Source of the DNA: Streptomyces sp. V4I2
GTDB taxonomy: Bacteria > Actinomycetota > Actinomycetes > Streptomycetales > Streptomycetaceae
Direction: 5' to 3'
DNA length: 64,000 nucleotides
NCBI RefSeq assembly: GCF_030817655.1
Contig: NZ_JAUSZM010000003.1
Location: forward strand, 8,246,001-8,310,000
Shown here: one piece after another, positions 1 through 7,855 of the stretch
Numbering within the stretch: position 1 is the first letter of the stretch
How the letters are laid out: each line of letters starts with the position of its first letter
Position numbers and translations under genes: made by a program
Notes under the pieces: generated by a model
The model's database searches: none
The model's input: the letters and a program-made list of their open reading frames with translations, nothing else
Told to the model about the DNA's origin: nothing

Positions 1-750
1 GCTCGCCGTCTCCCGAGCACCCCGCAGCACCGAGCACCCCTCCCACTCCCGCACATCCCAGCCGTACGCCTCGGTGAAGGACTCGTACGCCTCGGTCGGC
101 AGGCCGTAGCGGTCGTGGGACAGCGCCATCACCACCAGATCGTGCTCCCGGAGATCCCCGGAGAACGTCTCCAGGTCCACCAGCACCGGCCCGTCCGGCC
201 CGACATGGACGTTGCGGGGGAGGGCGTCGCCGTGGATGGGCCCCGGCGGCAGCTGCGGCGTCAGCGCAGCCGCCGCCGTGGCGAAACCGTCGCGCCGCTC
301 GCGCAGATACGCCGCGTCGGCGGGGTCGACCGCGTCGCCCGCGAGGCGCAGCCAGCGTTCCACGCCGTCCAGCAGCTCGCGGGGCGGCAGGGTGAAGCCG
401 GGGGAGGGCAGGGCATGGACGGACCGGAGCAATTCGGCCAAATCCTGGGGTTCGGCGGGCCGTACGGGGTCGGACAGCCGGTGCCACACGGTCACCGGGT
501 GCCCCTCGACCAGGAGCGCCTTGGGCTCGGCGGCCCGTACCGCGGGCACGCCGGCCTCCTGGAGCCACGCCGCGACGTTCAGTTCGCGGCGTGCGCGGTC
601 GAGGAGTTCGGCGTCCCGGCCCACCTTGACGGCCAGGTCACCGGTGACGAACACCGCGTTCTCGCCGAGGGCGAGCAGCCGCGCGTCCCGCGCCGGGCCG
701 GGCAGCACATCCGCCGCGGCCAGCACCTCCCGCGCCCGTGCCTCGTCCAT
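1..750 (-). CDS. Phosphotransferase family protein (APH/choline kinase fold), C-terminus cut by window edge
   Basis: Read on the minus strand from an ATG at 750, the frame stays open to base 1, so the C-terminus lies outside the window. Visible features of the aminoglycoside/choline kinase fold are a nucleotide-binding N-lobe with FVTGDLAVKVG, then the catalytic loop HGDALPRNVH near residue 200 and VLVDLETFSGD as the metal-binding segment. These families transfer phosphate from ATP to small hydroxylated or amino compounds in the cytoplasm. The substrate cannot be told from sequence. It is divergent from the sugar importer that begins at 963, with about 210 bp of shared upstream DNA. Confidence 0.8.
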   Translation of the reverse strand, partial: MDEARAREVLAAADVLPGPARDARLLALGENAVFVTGDLAVKVGRDAELLDRARRELNVAAWLQEAGVPAVRAAEPKALLVEGHPVTVWHRLSDPVRPAEPQDLAELLRSVHALPSPGFTLPPRELLDGVERWLRLAGDAVDPADAAYLRERRDGFATAAAALTPQLPPGPIHGDALPRNVHVGPDGPVLVDLETFSGDLREHDLVVMALSHDRYGLPTEAYESFTEAYGWDVREWEGCSVLRGARETAS

Positions 751-862
751 CCGTCCGCCTCCCTGTCCGTCTTCCACCGCATGCTCCCGCACCCGGCGTC
801 GCGATCCGGCCATCCTCCGGCCAGTCTCGCATTCGCACAGGTAGGACCGTGTGCGCGCTGCC

Positions 863-891
863 TTGACGGTGCATACCGCCTTCACGACCAT
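863..891 (+). promoter_or_regulatory. Candidate promoter of the sugar ABC operon
   Basis: TTGACG at 863-868 is followed after 17 bp by GACCAT at 886-891, an acceptable -35 and a weak -10. It lies about 75 bp before the GTG start at 963, whose ribosome-binding site GAAGGAG is well placed. The -10 match is poor, so this is only a candidate. Confidence 0.3.
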
Positions 892-962
892 GACGGAGGC
901 CCACCGGGCCCAGGACCTGTCCGACAGATTCCCGTCGTGAGCCGCGCGAAGGAGCCGATCAC

Positions 963-1901
963 GTGACCTTGGTGACCGCGACGAAGCGGTCGGCGCGGGG
1001 CGCGCCGCGTGCCGACGGGGGACGGAGGCCGCCGCCGGACCACGGGGCCTGGTTCCTGGTGCTGCCCGCGCTGATCCCGATCCTGGTGCTGAGCGTCGGA
1101 CCGCTGCTCTACGGGATCCTGCTGGCCTTCACCGACGCGCAGTCGGGCCGTACTCAGCCCACGCAGTGGATCGGCGGTCTCAACTTCCGGGACCTGCTGC
1201 ACGACACGCTGTTCTGGGAGTCGTTCCGGATCGGCCTGGTCTGGGCGGTCGGGGTGACGGTCCCGCAGTTCCTGCTCGCCCTCGGCCTCGCCCTCCTCCT
1301 CAACCAGGAGCTGAGGCTGCGCTGGCTGGCCCGCGCCCTCGCGATCATCCCGTGGGCCATGCCGGAGGTCGTGGTCGGCGTGATGTGGCGGCTCGTCTAC
1401 AACCCGGACGCGGGCGTCCTCAACGAGACCCTGCGCGACCTGGGCCTCGGCGACGGCCGGGACTGGCTCAGCGGCCTCGGCACGGCCCTGCCCGCGGTGA
1501 TCGTCGTCGGCGTCTGGGCCGGCATGCCGCAGACGACCGTCGCGCTGCTCGCCGGTCTGCAGAACACCCCGCGCGAACTCCACGAGGCGGCCGCGATGGA
1601 CGGCGCGGGCGCCTGGCGCCGCTTCCGGACGGTCACCTGGCCGGCTCTGCGGCCGGTCGCGCTGGCCATCACAGCCCTCAACTTCATCTGGAACTTCAAC
1701 TCCTTCGCCCTGGTGTACGTCCTGACCAGCGGCGGCCCCGGCGGCCGCACCCGCCTGCCCATGCTCTTCGCCTACGAAGAGGCCTTCCGCTACGGCCAGT
1801 TCGGCTACGCGGCGGCGATGGGCTGCGTGATGGTCGCCGTGATCTCGGTGCTGCTCGCCCTGTTCCTGGTGGGCCGGCTCAGGGGAGGTGACGACACATG
1901 A
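963..1901 (+). CDS. Carbohydrate ABC transporter permease, MalF type
   Basis: A 312-residue membrane permease of the binding-protein-dependent sugar importer class. About six hydrophobic segments are visible, and the cytoplasmic EAA loop reads EAAAMDGAGAWRRF near residues 210-225, the ATPase-docking signature. The GTG start is chosen because GAAGGAG lies eight bases upstream and the protein then has the usual length. It overlaps the next permease by ATGA (1898-1901), showing translational coupling. No ATPase gene is present. In Streptomyces such importers commonly share the distant MsiK ATPase, which is the likely case here. The sugar is unknown. Confidence 0.9.
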   Translation: MTLVTATKRSARGAPRADGGRRPPPDHGAWFLVLPALIPILVLSVGPLLYGILLAFTDAQSGRTQPTQWIGGLNFRDLLHDTLFWESFRIGLVWAVGVTVPQFLLALGLALLLNQELRLRWLARALAIIPWAMPEVVVGVMWRLVYNPDAGVLNETLRDLGLGDGRDWLSGLGTALPAVIVVGVWAGMPQTTVALLAGLQNTPRELHEAAAMDGAGAWRRFRTVTWPALRPVALAITALNFIWNFNSFALVYVLTSGGPGGRTRLPMLFAYEEAFRYGQFGYAAAMGCVMVAVISVLLALFLVGRLRGGDDT

Positions 1902-2731
1902 GGACCAGCACCGGCGGCCGTGTCGGCCAGTACGCGGCGCTGCTCGCGTATCTCGTCTTCCTCGCCTTTCCCTTCCTCTGGCTCGTGTCCACCGCCTTCA
2001 AGTCGCCGCGGGAGCTGGGCAGTCTGCACCCTTCCTGGATCCCGGAGGACCCCACCCTCGACAACTTCCGGCAGGCCTTCGACGAACAGCCGTTGCTGCG
2101 AGCCGCGGGCAACTCCCTGCTCGCCGCGCTCGGCGCCGCCCTGGTCGCCGTACTGATCGCGACCCCGCTGGCCTACGTCATGGCCCGCCGCCGCACCCGG
2201 CTGGCGAAGGCCGCGACGGGCTGGGTGGTGGTCAGTCAGGCGTTCCCGCTCGTGCTGGTGATCATCCCGTTGTTCCTGGTGCTGAAGAACCTGGGGTTGA
2301 TCAACTCGCTGGCGGGGCTGGTCCTGGTGTACGTCGTGTGGGCGCTGCCGTTCGCGCTGTGGATGCTCGTCGGATACGTCCGTGCCGTGCCCGCCGAGCT
2401 GGAGGAGGCGGCGGCGGTCGACGGGGCCGGTCGGGTGCGGACGCTGGTGTCGGTGACCGCGCCGCTGCTCGCGCCGGGGATCGTGGCAACGGGGCTGTTC
2501 GCGTTCATCACCGCGTGGAACGAGTTCTTCTTCGCGCTGGTGCTGCTGAAGACGCCCGAGAAACAGACCCTGCCGGTCGTCCTCACCCACTTCATCGGCG
2601 CGGAGGGCGTCGCCGACCTCGGCCCGCTGGCCGCCGCCGCCTTCCTCGCCACTCTTCCCTCACTGGTCGTCTTCGCGATCATCCAACGGCGGATCACGGG
2701 CGGCATGCTCTCCGGGGCGGTGAAGAGCTGA
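1898..2731 (+). CDS. Carbohydrate ABC transporter permease, MalG type
   Basis: A 277-residue partner of the upstream MalF-like permease. It has six predicted membrane spans and the EAA loop EEAAAVDGAGRVRTL around residues 168-182, followed by the conserved FITAWNEFFFAL segment typical of MalG-type subunits. The start overlaps the preceding stop by four bases, and its stop overlaps the ATG of the binding-protein gene by one base, so the three genes form a tightly coupled operon. It would form the inner-membrane channel with the MalF-like protein. Confidence 0.9.
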   Translation: MRTSTGGRVGQYAALLAYLVFLAFPFLWLVSTAFKSPRELGSLHPSWIPEDPTLDNFRQAFDEQPLLRAAGNSLLAALGAALVAVLIATPLAYVMARRRTRLAKAATGWVVVSQAFPLVLVIIPLFLVLKNLGLINSLAGLVLVYVVWALPFALWMLVGYVRAVPAELEEAAAVDGAGRVRTLVSVTAPLLAPGIVATGLFAFITAWNEFFFALVLLKTPEKQTLPVVLTHFIGAEGVADLGPLAAAAFLATLPSLVVFAIIQRRITGGMLSGAVKS

Positions 2732-4005
2732 TGCGCACCCGATGGATCGTCGTCCTGCTGCTGCTTCTCGCCGGTTGCACCAGCGGCGGCGGTACCTCCG
2801 CGGACGGGCCCGTCACCCTCCGGTTCCAGTCCCTGGCCTGGCAGGAGGAGTCCGTCGAGGCCAACAAGGACCTGGTGAAGGAGTGGAACGCGACCCATCC
2901 CGACGTCAAGGTCGAGTATGTCCAGGGCAGTTGGGACAGTGTCCACGACCAGCTCCTCACCTCCTTCGAGGGCGGCGAGGCACCCGACATCATCCACGAC
3001 GCCTCCGACGACCTCGCGGACTTCGCGTACGGCGGCTATCTCACCGATCTGACCGACCTGCTGCCCGAGCGTCTCAAGTCGGACATCCCGCAGCGCAGTT
3101 GGGACACGGCGACCTTCGGCGACGGCATCTACGGCGTGCCGTTCCTCCAGGAGCCGCGCGTGCTCATCGCCAACGCGAAGTGGCTGAAGGAGTCCGGCGT
3201 CCGGATTCCGACGCCCGAACAGCCGTGGAGCTGGGCGGAGTTCCGGCGGATCACCGGACAGCTCAGTGGCGACGGAAAGTACGGCGTGGCCTGGCCGCTC
3301 AAGGAGCCCGTGTCCGCGACCCTCAACCTGTCGCTGTCGGCGGGCGGACAACTCTTCCACCGGGGTTCGGACGGCAAGGTGACGATCCGGTTCGAGCCGG
3401 CGGACCACACCGTGCCGCGCACCATCCACGACCAGGCGAACACCGACCACAGCGCCTCGCCCACGACCCTGGGCAGCGGCGGCTCCGACACCCTGCCGGG
3501 CTTCTTCGGCGGCAAGTACGCGATGGTCCCGCTGGGGTTCTCCTACCGCCAGCAGATCGTCCAGCAGGCACCGAAGGGCTTCGAGTGGCAGGTGCTGCCC
3601 GCCCCGGCCGGTGCCGACGGACTCACCCAGGGCGTCAGCCCGCAGACCCTGTCCGTCGCCGAGGACAGCCCGCACAAGAAGGAGGCCGTCGCGTTCCTCG
3701 ACTTCCTGCTCCGGCCGCCGAACATGGTCCGGCTGGCCCTGGGCGACTGGATGCTGCCCACCGGCACCCAGGCCCTGAAGGACCCCGCCCTGCACACCGC
3801 GAAGGACGGCTGGGCCACCGGTACGGCCCTCGCGGCGCACCTGCGCCCGGCGCCGGCGCAGTCCGTGCGCGGCTACCCGGAGTGGAAGGACAAGGTCGCC
3901 ACGCCCGCCTTGCAGGAGTACTACAGCGGCGCGATCGGGCTCGGCGAACTGCGCGAACGCCTGGAGGAGGACGGGAACCTGGTGCTGGCCCGGTATCAGC
4001 GCTGA
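2731..4005 (+). CDS. Extracellular sugar-binding lipoprotein of the ABC importer
   Basis: A 424-residue solute-binding protein. The ATG at 2731 is chosen because it directly opens a lipoprotein signal, a positively charged start, a run of leucines and the lipobox LLAGC with Cys16 as the lipidated residue. An in-frame upstream extension lacks this. The mature part has the family-1 solute-binding pattern (ILVNGT-like N-lobe, PDIIHDASDDLADFAYGG, then GVPFLQEPRVL and a C-terminal PAxG...GVSP segment). It captures the sugar outside the membrane and delivers it to the two upstream-encoded permeases. The ligand cannot be assigned. Only nine bases separate it from the convergent DUF3152 gene. Confidence 0.88.
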   Translation: MRTRWIVVLLLLLAGCTSGGGTSADGPVTLRFQSLAWQEESVEANKDLVKEWNATHPDVKVEYVQGSWDSVHDQLLTSFEGGEAPDIIHDASDDLADFAYGGYLTDLTDLLPERLKSDIPQRSWDTATFGDGIYGVPFLQEPRVLIANAKWLKESGVRIPTPEQPWSWAEFRRITGQLSGDGKYGVAWPLKEPVSATLNLSLSAGGQLFHRGSDGKVTIRFEPADHTVPRTIHDQANTDHSASPTTLGSGGSDTLPGFFGGKYAMVPLGFSYRQQIVQQAPKGFEWQVLPAPAGADGLTQGVSPQTLSVAEDSPHKKEAVAFLDFLLRPPNMVRLALGDWMLPTGTQALKDPALHTAKDGWATGTALAAHLRPAPAQSVRGYPEWKDKVATPALQEYYSGAIGLGELRERLEEDGNLVLARYQR

Positions 4006-4014
4006 GCCTCCCGC

Positions 4015-4899
4015 TCAGGGAACGGCGGGGCCGGTGACGTACCGCCCCTCGTCGTCGTACGGCCAGACGTTGGGCACGCAGCCGTGCATGCCCTTGATCT
4101 GCTGCATCATCGCGGGAGCAGGTTTGCCCGGGCCGGGGCAGGTGACATGACCGTGCCCGAGGAAATGGCCGACCTCGTGGTTGATGATCAGCGCCCGGTA
4201 GGACGTCACGTCCTTGGCGTAGACGGGCGTTGCCAGTTCCCACCGCTTGAGGTTGACCATCACGTTCTTGTCCACGCTGCAGTTGACCTCGCCGCCCGTG
4301 TCCAGCCCGTACTGACCGCAGATCTTGTCCACGGTCCCGGGTGTCGCGACGCGTACGACGAAGTCGGTGCTGCCGCCCGACACCCGCTGGAACGCCGAGT
4401 GGCCGTCCGCCGTCCAGCCGCGCCGGTCGGCCAGGATGCCCTCCACCTGTTCGGCGACCGCCGCGGCGGACAGCTTCAGGCCGTCCTCGACCTCGACCCG
4501 GTAGCGCAGGGCCGTCCCCTTCCCCACCTTGGCGCTCCCGCCGGGAGCGGTCGTGAAGGTGCCCGGTCCCGTGGCCGGGACGACCGGCTCGGAAGGGTCG
4601 GCGGAGGGACTCGACGGGCTGACGGACGGGCTGACGGACGGGCTGACCGAAGGACTGGGCGGGGTGGGGCTGGACGTCGCGCGCCCGGTGGGCTCGTCCC
4701 GCGCGGCGGAGTCGCCCCCGGCCCCGGCCCCTCCCCGGTCCGCGGACGTCCATCCCACGGCCGCGAATCCGGTGGCTCCGAGGAGGGCCAGCGCGGCCAG
4801 TCCTCCCCACAGTGGTCCCTTCCGCCCGCGCGCGGAGGGGTGCGCGCGGCCGCTCCTGCGGCGGCGGGTGCGGGACGGGGTTGCTCGGTGCGCGGTCAT
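4015..4899 (-). CDS. Secreted or membrane-anchored DUF3152 protein with metzincin-like zinc motif
   Basis: A 294-residue protein with a basic N-terminus (residues 1-28), one hydrophobic segment at about 30-50, a Ser/Pro/Thr linker at 68-110, and a C-terminal domain. That domain carries HEVGHFLGHGH at 241-251, matching the HExxHxxGxxH zinc-binding pattern of metzincin proteases. Family knowledge: DUF3152 proteins are widespread in actinomycetes and of unestablished function. Protease activity is inferred from the motif only. The linker contains SVSP units encoded by near-perfect 12-bp tandem repeats at about 4617-4652, a spot prone to length change. It is transcribed divergently from the response regulator at 5039. 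Confidence 0.85.
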   Translation of the reverse strand: MTAHRATPSRTRRRRSGRAHPSARGRKGPLWGGLAALALLGATGFAAVGWTSADRGGAGAGGDSAARDEPTGRATSSPTPPSPSVSPSVSPSVSPSSPSADPSEPVVPATGPGTFTTAPGGSAKVGKGTALRYRVEVEDGLKLSAAAVAEQVEGILADRRGWTADGHSAFQRVSGGSTDFVVRVATPGTVDKICGQYGLDTGGEVNCSVDKNVMVNLKRWELATPVYAKDVTSYRALIINHEVGHFLGHGHVTCPGPGKPAPAMMQQIKGMHGCVPNVWPYDDEGRYVTGPAVP

Positions 4900-4944
4900 G
4901 GTCGTTCAGGCTGTGACCGCGATGTGATGGGATCTGGCCCGGAC

Positions 4945-4960
4945 GGTAACGAAACCGTAA
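4945..4960 (+). promoter_or_regulatory. Direct-repeat box GTAAC-N6-GTAAC upstream of the two-component operon
   Basis: Two GTAAC units at 4945-4949 and 4956-4960 are 11 bp apart, one helical turn, a spacing typical of OmpR-family regulator sites. The arrangement fits the GTnAC-n6-GTnAC pattern described for AfsQ1 of S. coelicolor (from memory). A third lone GTAAC is at 4994-4998. Placement between the DUF3152 gene and the response-regulator gene suggests autoregulation. This is inference. Confidence 0.45.
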
Positions 4961-5038
4961 CGGGCTGGCGTTGGGGTCTCATGTGATCATCCGGTAACAG
5001 AGTCCCGGGCATGTGGAGGGCCTGCGGATACTGGGTGC

Positions 5039-5731
5039 ATGCCACGTGTTCTGCTGATCGAAGACGACCGCGCCGTGCGGGAGGGCGTCGCGCTCGCCCT
5101 GCGCCGCCAGGGCCACGACGTCGCCGCCGCCGAGACGGGCGAGGAGGGGCTGGAGCGGCTGCGGTCCTTCCGGCCGGACGTCGTGGTGCTGGATCTGATG
5201 CTGCCCGGCATGCCCGGCCTGGACGTGTGCCGGGGGATGCGAGCCCTGGACCAGACGCTGCCGATCATCATGGCGACCGCGCGGGGCGACGACGAGGACA
5301 TCGTCGTAGGCCTTGAAGCCGGAGCCGACGACTACGTGGTCAAGCCCGTGCAGGCGCGGGTGCTGGCGGCGCGTATCCGTGCCGTCCTGCGCCGGGCGGC
5401 CGGGGCGCCCGCCGACGGTGGCATACCGAAGATCGACACGTACGGGGACCTGGCCGTCGACCGGGCCGGCCTCTCGGTCACCTGGCAGGGCACGCCGGTC
5501 TCGCTCGCCCCGTCCGAACTGCGGCTGCTGCTCACCCTGTCCGCCTCGCCCGGCCAGGTGTTCAGCCGGCAGCAACTCCTGGAGGCGGTCTGGGAACACA
5601 GCTACCACGGCGACGCGCGCCTGGTGGACGCCTGCGTCAAACGGCTGCGCGCCAAGATGGGCGAACCCTCGCGCGAGCCCCGCTACATCCAGACCGTGCG
5701 CGGCTTCGGCTACCGGTTCGCGTCCCGGTGA
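5039..5731 (+). CDS. OmpR-family response regulator, AfsQ1/CseB-like
   Basis: A 230-residue cytoplasmic transcription regulator. The receiver domain (1-115) has acidic Asp9/Asp10, phospho-acceptor Asp52 in VLDLMLPG, Thr80 and Lys102. A winged-helix DNA-binding domain follows (about 130-228) with LAPSELRLL, RLVDACVKRLRAKM and the C-terminal TVRGFGYRF. It resembles the AfsQ1/CseB group most, but no sigma-factor gene adjoins it, so I do not assign either name. Its stop overlaps the GTG of the kinase gene, so the pair is co-translated. The kinase at 5728 is the obvious partner. Confidence 0.92.
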   Translation: MPRVLLIEDDRAVREGVALALRRQGHDVAAAETGEEGLERLRSFRPDVVVLDLMLPGMPGLDVCRGMRALDQTLPIIMATARGDDEDIVVGLEAGADDYVVKPVQARVLAARIRAVLRRAAGAPADGGIPKIDTYGDLAVDRAGLSVTWQGTPVSLAPSELRLLLTLSASPGQVFSRQQLLEAVWEHSYHGDARLVDACVKRLRAKMGEPSREPRYIQTVRGFGYRFASR

Positions 5732-7218
5732 GGCGGCTGCCGGGAACCCGGGTCAGAGCGCCCCAACTGCGCGGTCTGCGCATGCGGTTGGTGGTGGCGT
5801 TCGCGCTGGTCGCCGCGCTCACCGCCGGGACCACGGGTGCCCTGACCTTCCGGGAGGCCCGCACGGGAGTGCTCCAGCAGAGCCAGGACACCGTGATCAA
5901 GCTGCTGCGGACCCAGATCGACCGGCTCGCCCCCGAACTCGGCGTCCCGCCGGGCGAGTTCGAACTGCGCCGGTTCGCCACCTCCGTGGCCGGCGCCGAA
6001 CCCGCCGGAACCTGGCGGGTGCTGGTCGCCTACGGCGGGCTGAGCGCCACCTCCGCTCCCGACGATCCGTTCGAGGAGCTGACTCCGGCCCTGCGCGCGG
6101 CGGTCAACTCCAGCACGGCCACCGTCTTCCAGCGGGTGGACAGCGGCGATCACACCTCCCTCGTCGTCGGTATGTCGGTCACCTTCACCGCCGGCACCAC
6201 CGCGACCGGGCACGCGTCCGGCGTCCAGGTGTTCCTGACCGTCCCGCAGACCACGGAACAGGCGTACGTCGACGCCCTGGTCACCGCCGTCGAACGGGCC
6301 ACCGTGCCCGCCCTCGGCCTCGCCGTGCTGCTCGCGCTGCTCGCCGCCCGCGGGGTGCTGCGGCCGGTGCGCGCACTGCGCCGCGCCACCCGCAGCATCG
6401 CCGAGGGCCGACTGGACACCCGGCTCGACGTCAACGGCTCCGACGAACTCGCCGACCTGTCGCACACGTTCAACGAGACGGCCGCCGCCCTGGAGGAGTC
6501 GGTGGCCGAACTGCGCGGCATGGAGGCCAGGGCCCGCCGGTTCGCCGCCGACGTCTCGCACGAACTGCGCACCCCGCTGGCCGCCATGTCCGCGGTCACC
6601 GACGTCCTCGACGAGGATGCCGCCCACCTCGACCCCGACACCGCCACCGCGGTCCGGCTGATCAGCGAGGAGACCGTGAAACTGGCCCGGCTGGTGGACG
6701 ACCTGATGGAGATCTCCCGCTTCGACGCGGGAGCGGCGGTGCTGCACCTGGACGAGATCGACCTCGCCGAGTCGCTGCGGCGCACGCTCGCCGCCCGCGC
6801 CTGGACGGACCTGGTGGACGTCCGTCTGCCCTCGCCCGACGCGCTGCGCGGACGGGTCGACCCGCGCCGCCTCGACGTCGTCGTCGCGAACCTGGTCGGC
6901 AACGCCCTGCGGCACGGTGCCCGTCCCGTCCACCTGCGCCTGTACGAGGGCGGGGAGCGGACCGCCGTCATCGAGGTGCTGGACACCGGCCCCGGCATCC
7001 CCGACAGCGTGCTGCCCCACGTCTTCGAGCGCTTCTACAAGTCGGACGCCGCCCGCACCCGGACCGAGGGCAGCGGCCTCGGCCTCGCCATCACGGCGGA
7101 GAACGTCCGGATGCACGGCGGCACCGTCCGGGCGGCGAACCGTCCGGAGGGCGGCGCGGTCTTCACCGTGGAACTCCCGCTGCGGCGGGACGAGTCGACC
7201 CGAGGGAGTGGACAGTGA
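5728..7218 (+). CDS. Membrane sensor histidine kinase
   Basis: A 496-residue sensor kinase starting at a GTG that overlaps the regulator stop. Membrane segments at about 20-42 and 193-208 enclose an extracytoplasmic sensor region of about 150 residues. A HAMP linker follows (about 209-262), then the phospho-acceptor motif SHELRTPL with His278. The HATPase domain has an N-box (NLVGNALRHG), G1 (DTGPGIP) and G2 (GSGLGLAI). It would phosphorylate the regulator encoded just upstream in response to an envelope or extracellular cue. The signal is unknown. Confidence 0.92.
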   Translation: MRRLPGTRVRAPQLRGLRMRLVVAFALVAALTAGTTGALTFREARTGVLQQSQDTVIKLLRTQIDRLAPELGVPPGEFELRRFATSVAGAEPAGTWRVLVAYGGLSATSAPDDPFEELTPALRAAVNSSTATVFQRVDSGDHTSLVVGMSVTFTAGTTATGHASGVQVFLTVPQTTEQAYVDALVTAVERATVPALGLAVLLALLAARGVLRPVRALRRATRSIAEGRLDTRLDVNGSDELADLSHTFNETAAALEESVAELRGMEARARRFAADVSHELRTPLAAMSAVTDVLDEDAAHLDPDTATAVRLISEETVKLARLVDDLMEISRFDAGAAVLHLDEIDLAESLRRTLAARAWTDLVDVRLPSPDALRGRVDPRRLDVVVANLVGNALRHGARPVHLRLYEGGERTAVIEVLDTGPGIPDSVLPHVFERFYKSDAARTRTEGSGLGLAITAENVRMHGGTVRAANRPEGGAVFTVELPLRRDESTRGSGQ

Positions 7219-7793
7219 GGACCCTGCGCCGAGCCGCGCTGCTGGCCGTTCCCGTGCTGTGCGCGCTCGCCTCCTGCGGCATCCCCACGACCGGCGTGGT
7301 GCAGGCGGGCGGGCCCGCCAGCGGGGTGGTGCCGACGATCCGGGTCTACTTCGTGGCGGACGGCACCCTGGTCGCGGTCCCCCGCAGGACCGTCGCGCCG
7401 GTCGACGTCGAGTCGGCGGTGGAGGTACTGCTCGAGGGCCCGACCGAGGCGGAACGCGTCAAGCGCCTGACCACGCTGCTGCCGCTGCCGGGGCTCCTGC
7501 CGACGGCCGTCCCGGCCGCCCCGGCCGCCCCGGCCACGGACGGCGCCATGCCGGTGCCGCAGGAGGTTCGTACGGCCGACCTCGTGAAGGTCACGGCGAC
7601 GGACGACCGTGTGTCGATCGAACTGACCGCCGCGATGGGGGAGGTGACCGGCCTCGCGGCCGACCAGCTGCTCTGCACGGCCCTCGGGGCGCAGCGCGTG
7701 GCCGACCCAGGCACCGAACCGCTGCCGGTGACCGTCACGGGCCCGCGCGGCCGACCCGTCGAGGGGACCGGCACGAACTGTTCCGACGGATGA
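7215..7793 (+). CDS. GerMN-domain lipoprotein of the two-component operon
   Basis: A 192-residue lipoprotein beginning at GTG 7215, which overlaps the kinase stop (GTGA). It has a cleavable lipoprotein signal with lipobox LASC (Cys21), then a GerMN-like segment (IRVYFVADGTLVAVPR, and AVEVLLEGPTEAE around residues 65-80). The middle has an Ala/Pro-rich loop. GerMN domains occur in spore-germination and cell-envelope lipoproteins such as LpqB. The operon position suggests it modulates the sensor or reports envelope state, as accessory lipoproteins do in Cse-like systems. That role is inferred. Confidence 0.78.
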   Translation: MRTLRRAALLAVPVLCALASCGIPTTGVVQAGGPASGVVPTIRVYFVADGTLVAVPRRTVAPVDVESAVEVLLEGPTEAERVKRLTTLLPLPGLLPTAVPAAPAAPATDGAMPVPQEVRTADLVKVTATDDRVSIELTAAMGEVTGLAADQLLCTALGAQRVADPGTEPLPVTVTGPRGRPVEGTGTNCSDG

Positions 7794-7818
7794 CCGCAGC
7801 GCCTTCCCGGAAAACACT

Positions 7819-7848
7819 TTGCACGAGACGTATCGTCTTGCGTACGGT
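7819..7848 (+). promoter_or_regulatory. mgt promoter with embedded palindromic operator, probably leaderless
   Basis: TTGCAC (7819-7824) and TACGGT (7843-7848) are spaced 18 bp, which places transcription start at about the ATG at 7856. There is no ribosome-binding site before that ATG, consistent with a leaderless mRNA. Between the two hexamers is the perfect dyad AGACG-TAT-CGTCT (7826-7838), the size expected for a TetR-type operator that would occlude RNA polymerase. No candidate repressor gene is adjacent. Confidence 0.5.
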
Positions 7849-7855
7849 CCACGAC

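Noticed and set aside
115..966. Plus-strand open frame over the phosphotransferase gene
   Set aside because: The minus strand encodes a recognisable kinase fold (HGDALPRN). The plus-strand product is low-complexity.
2236..3840. Long open frame antisense to the sugar permease and binding-protein genes
   Set aside because: It is a typical high-GC shadow frame. The opposite strand has clear transporter motifs and the antisense product has none.
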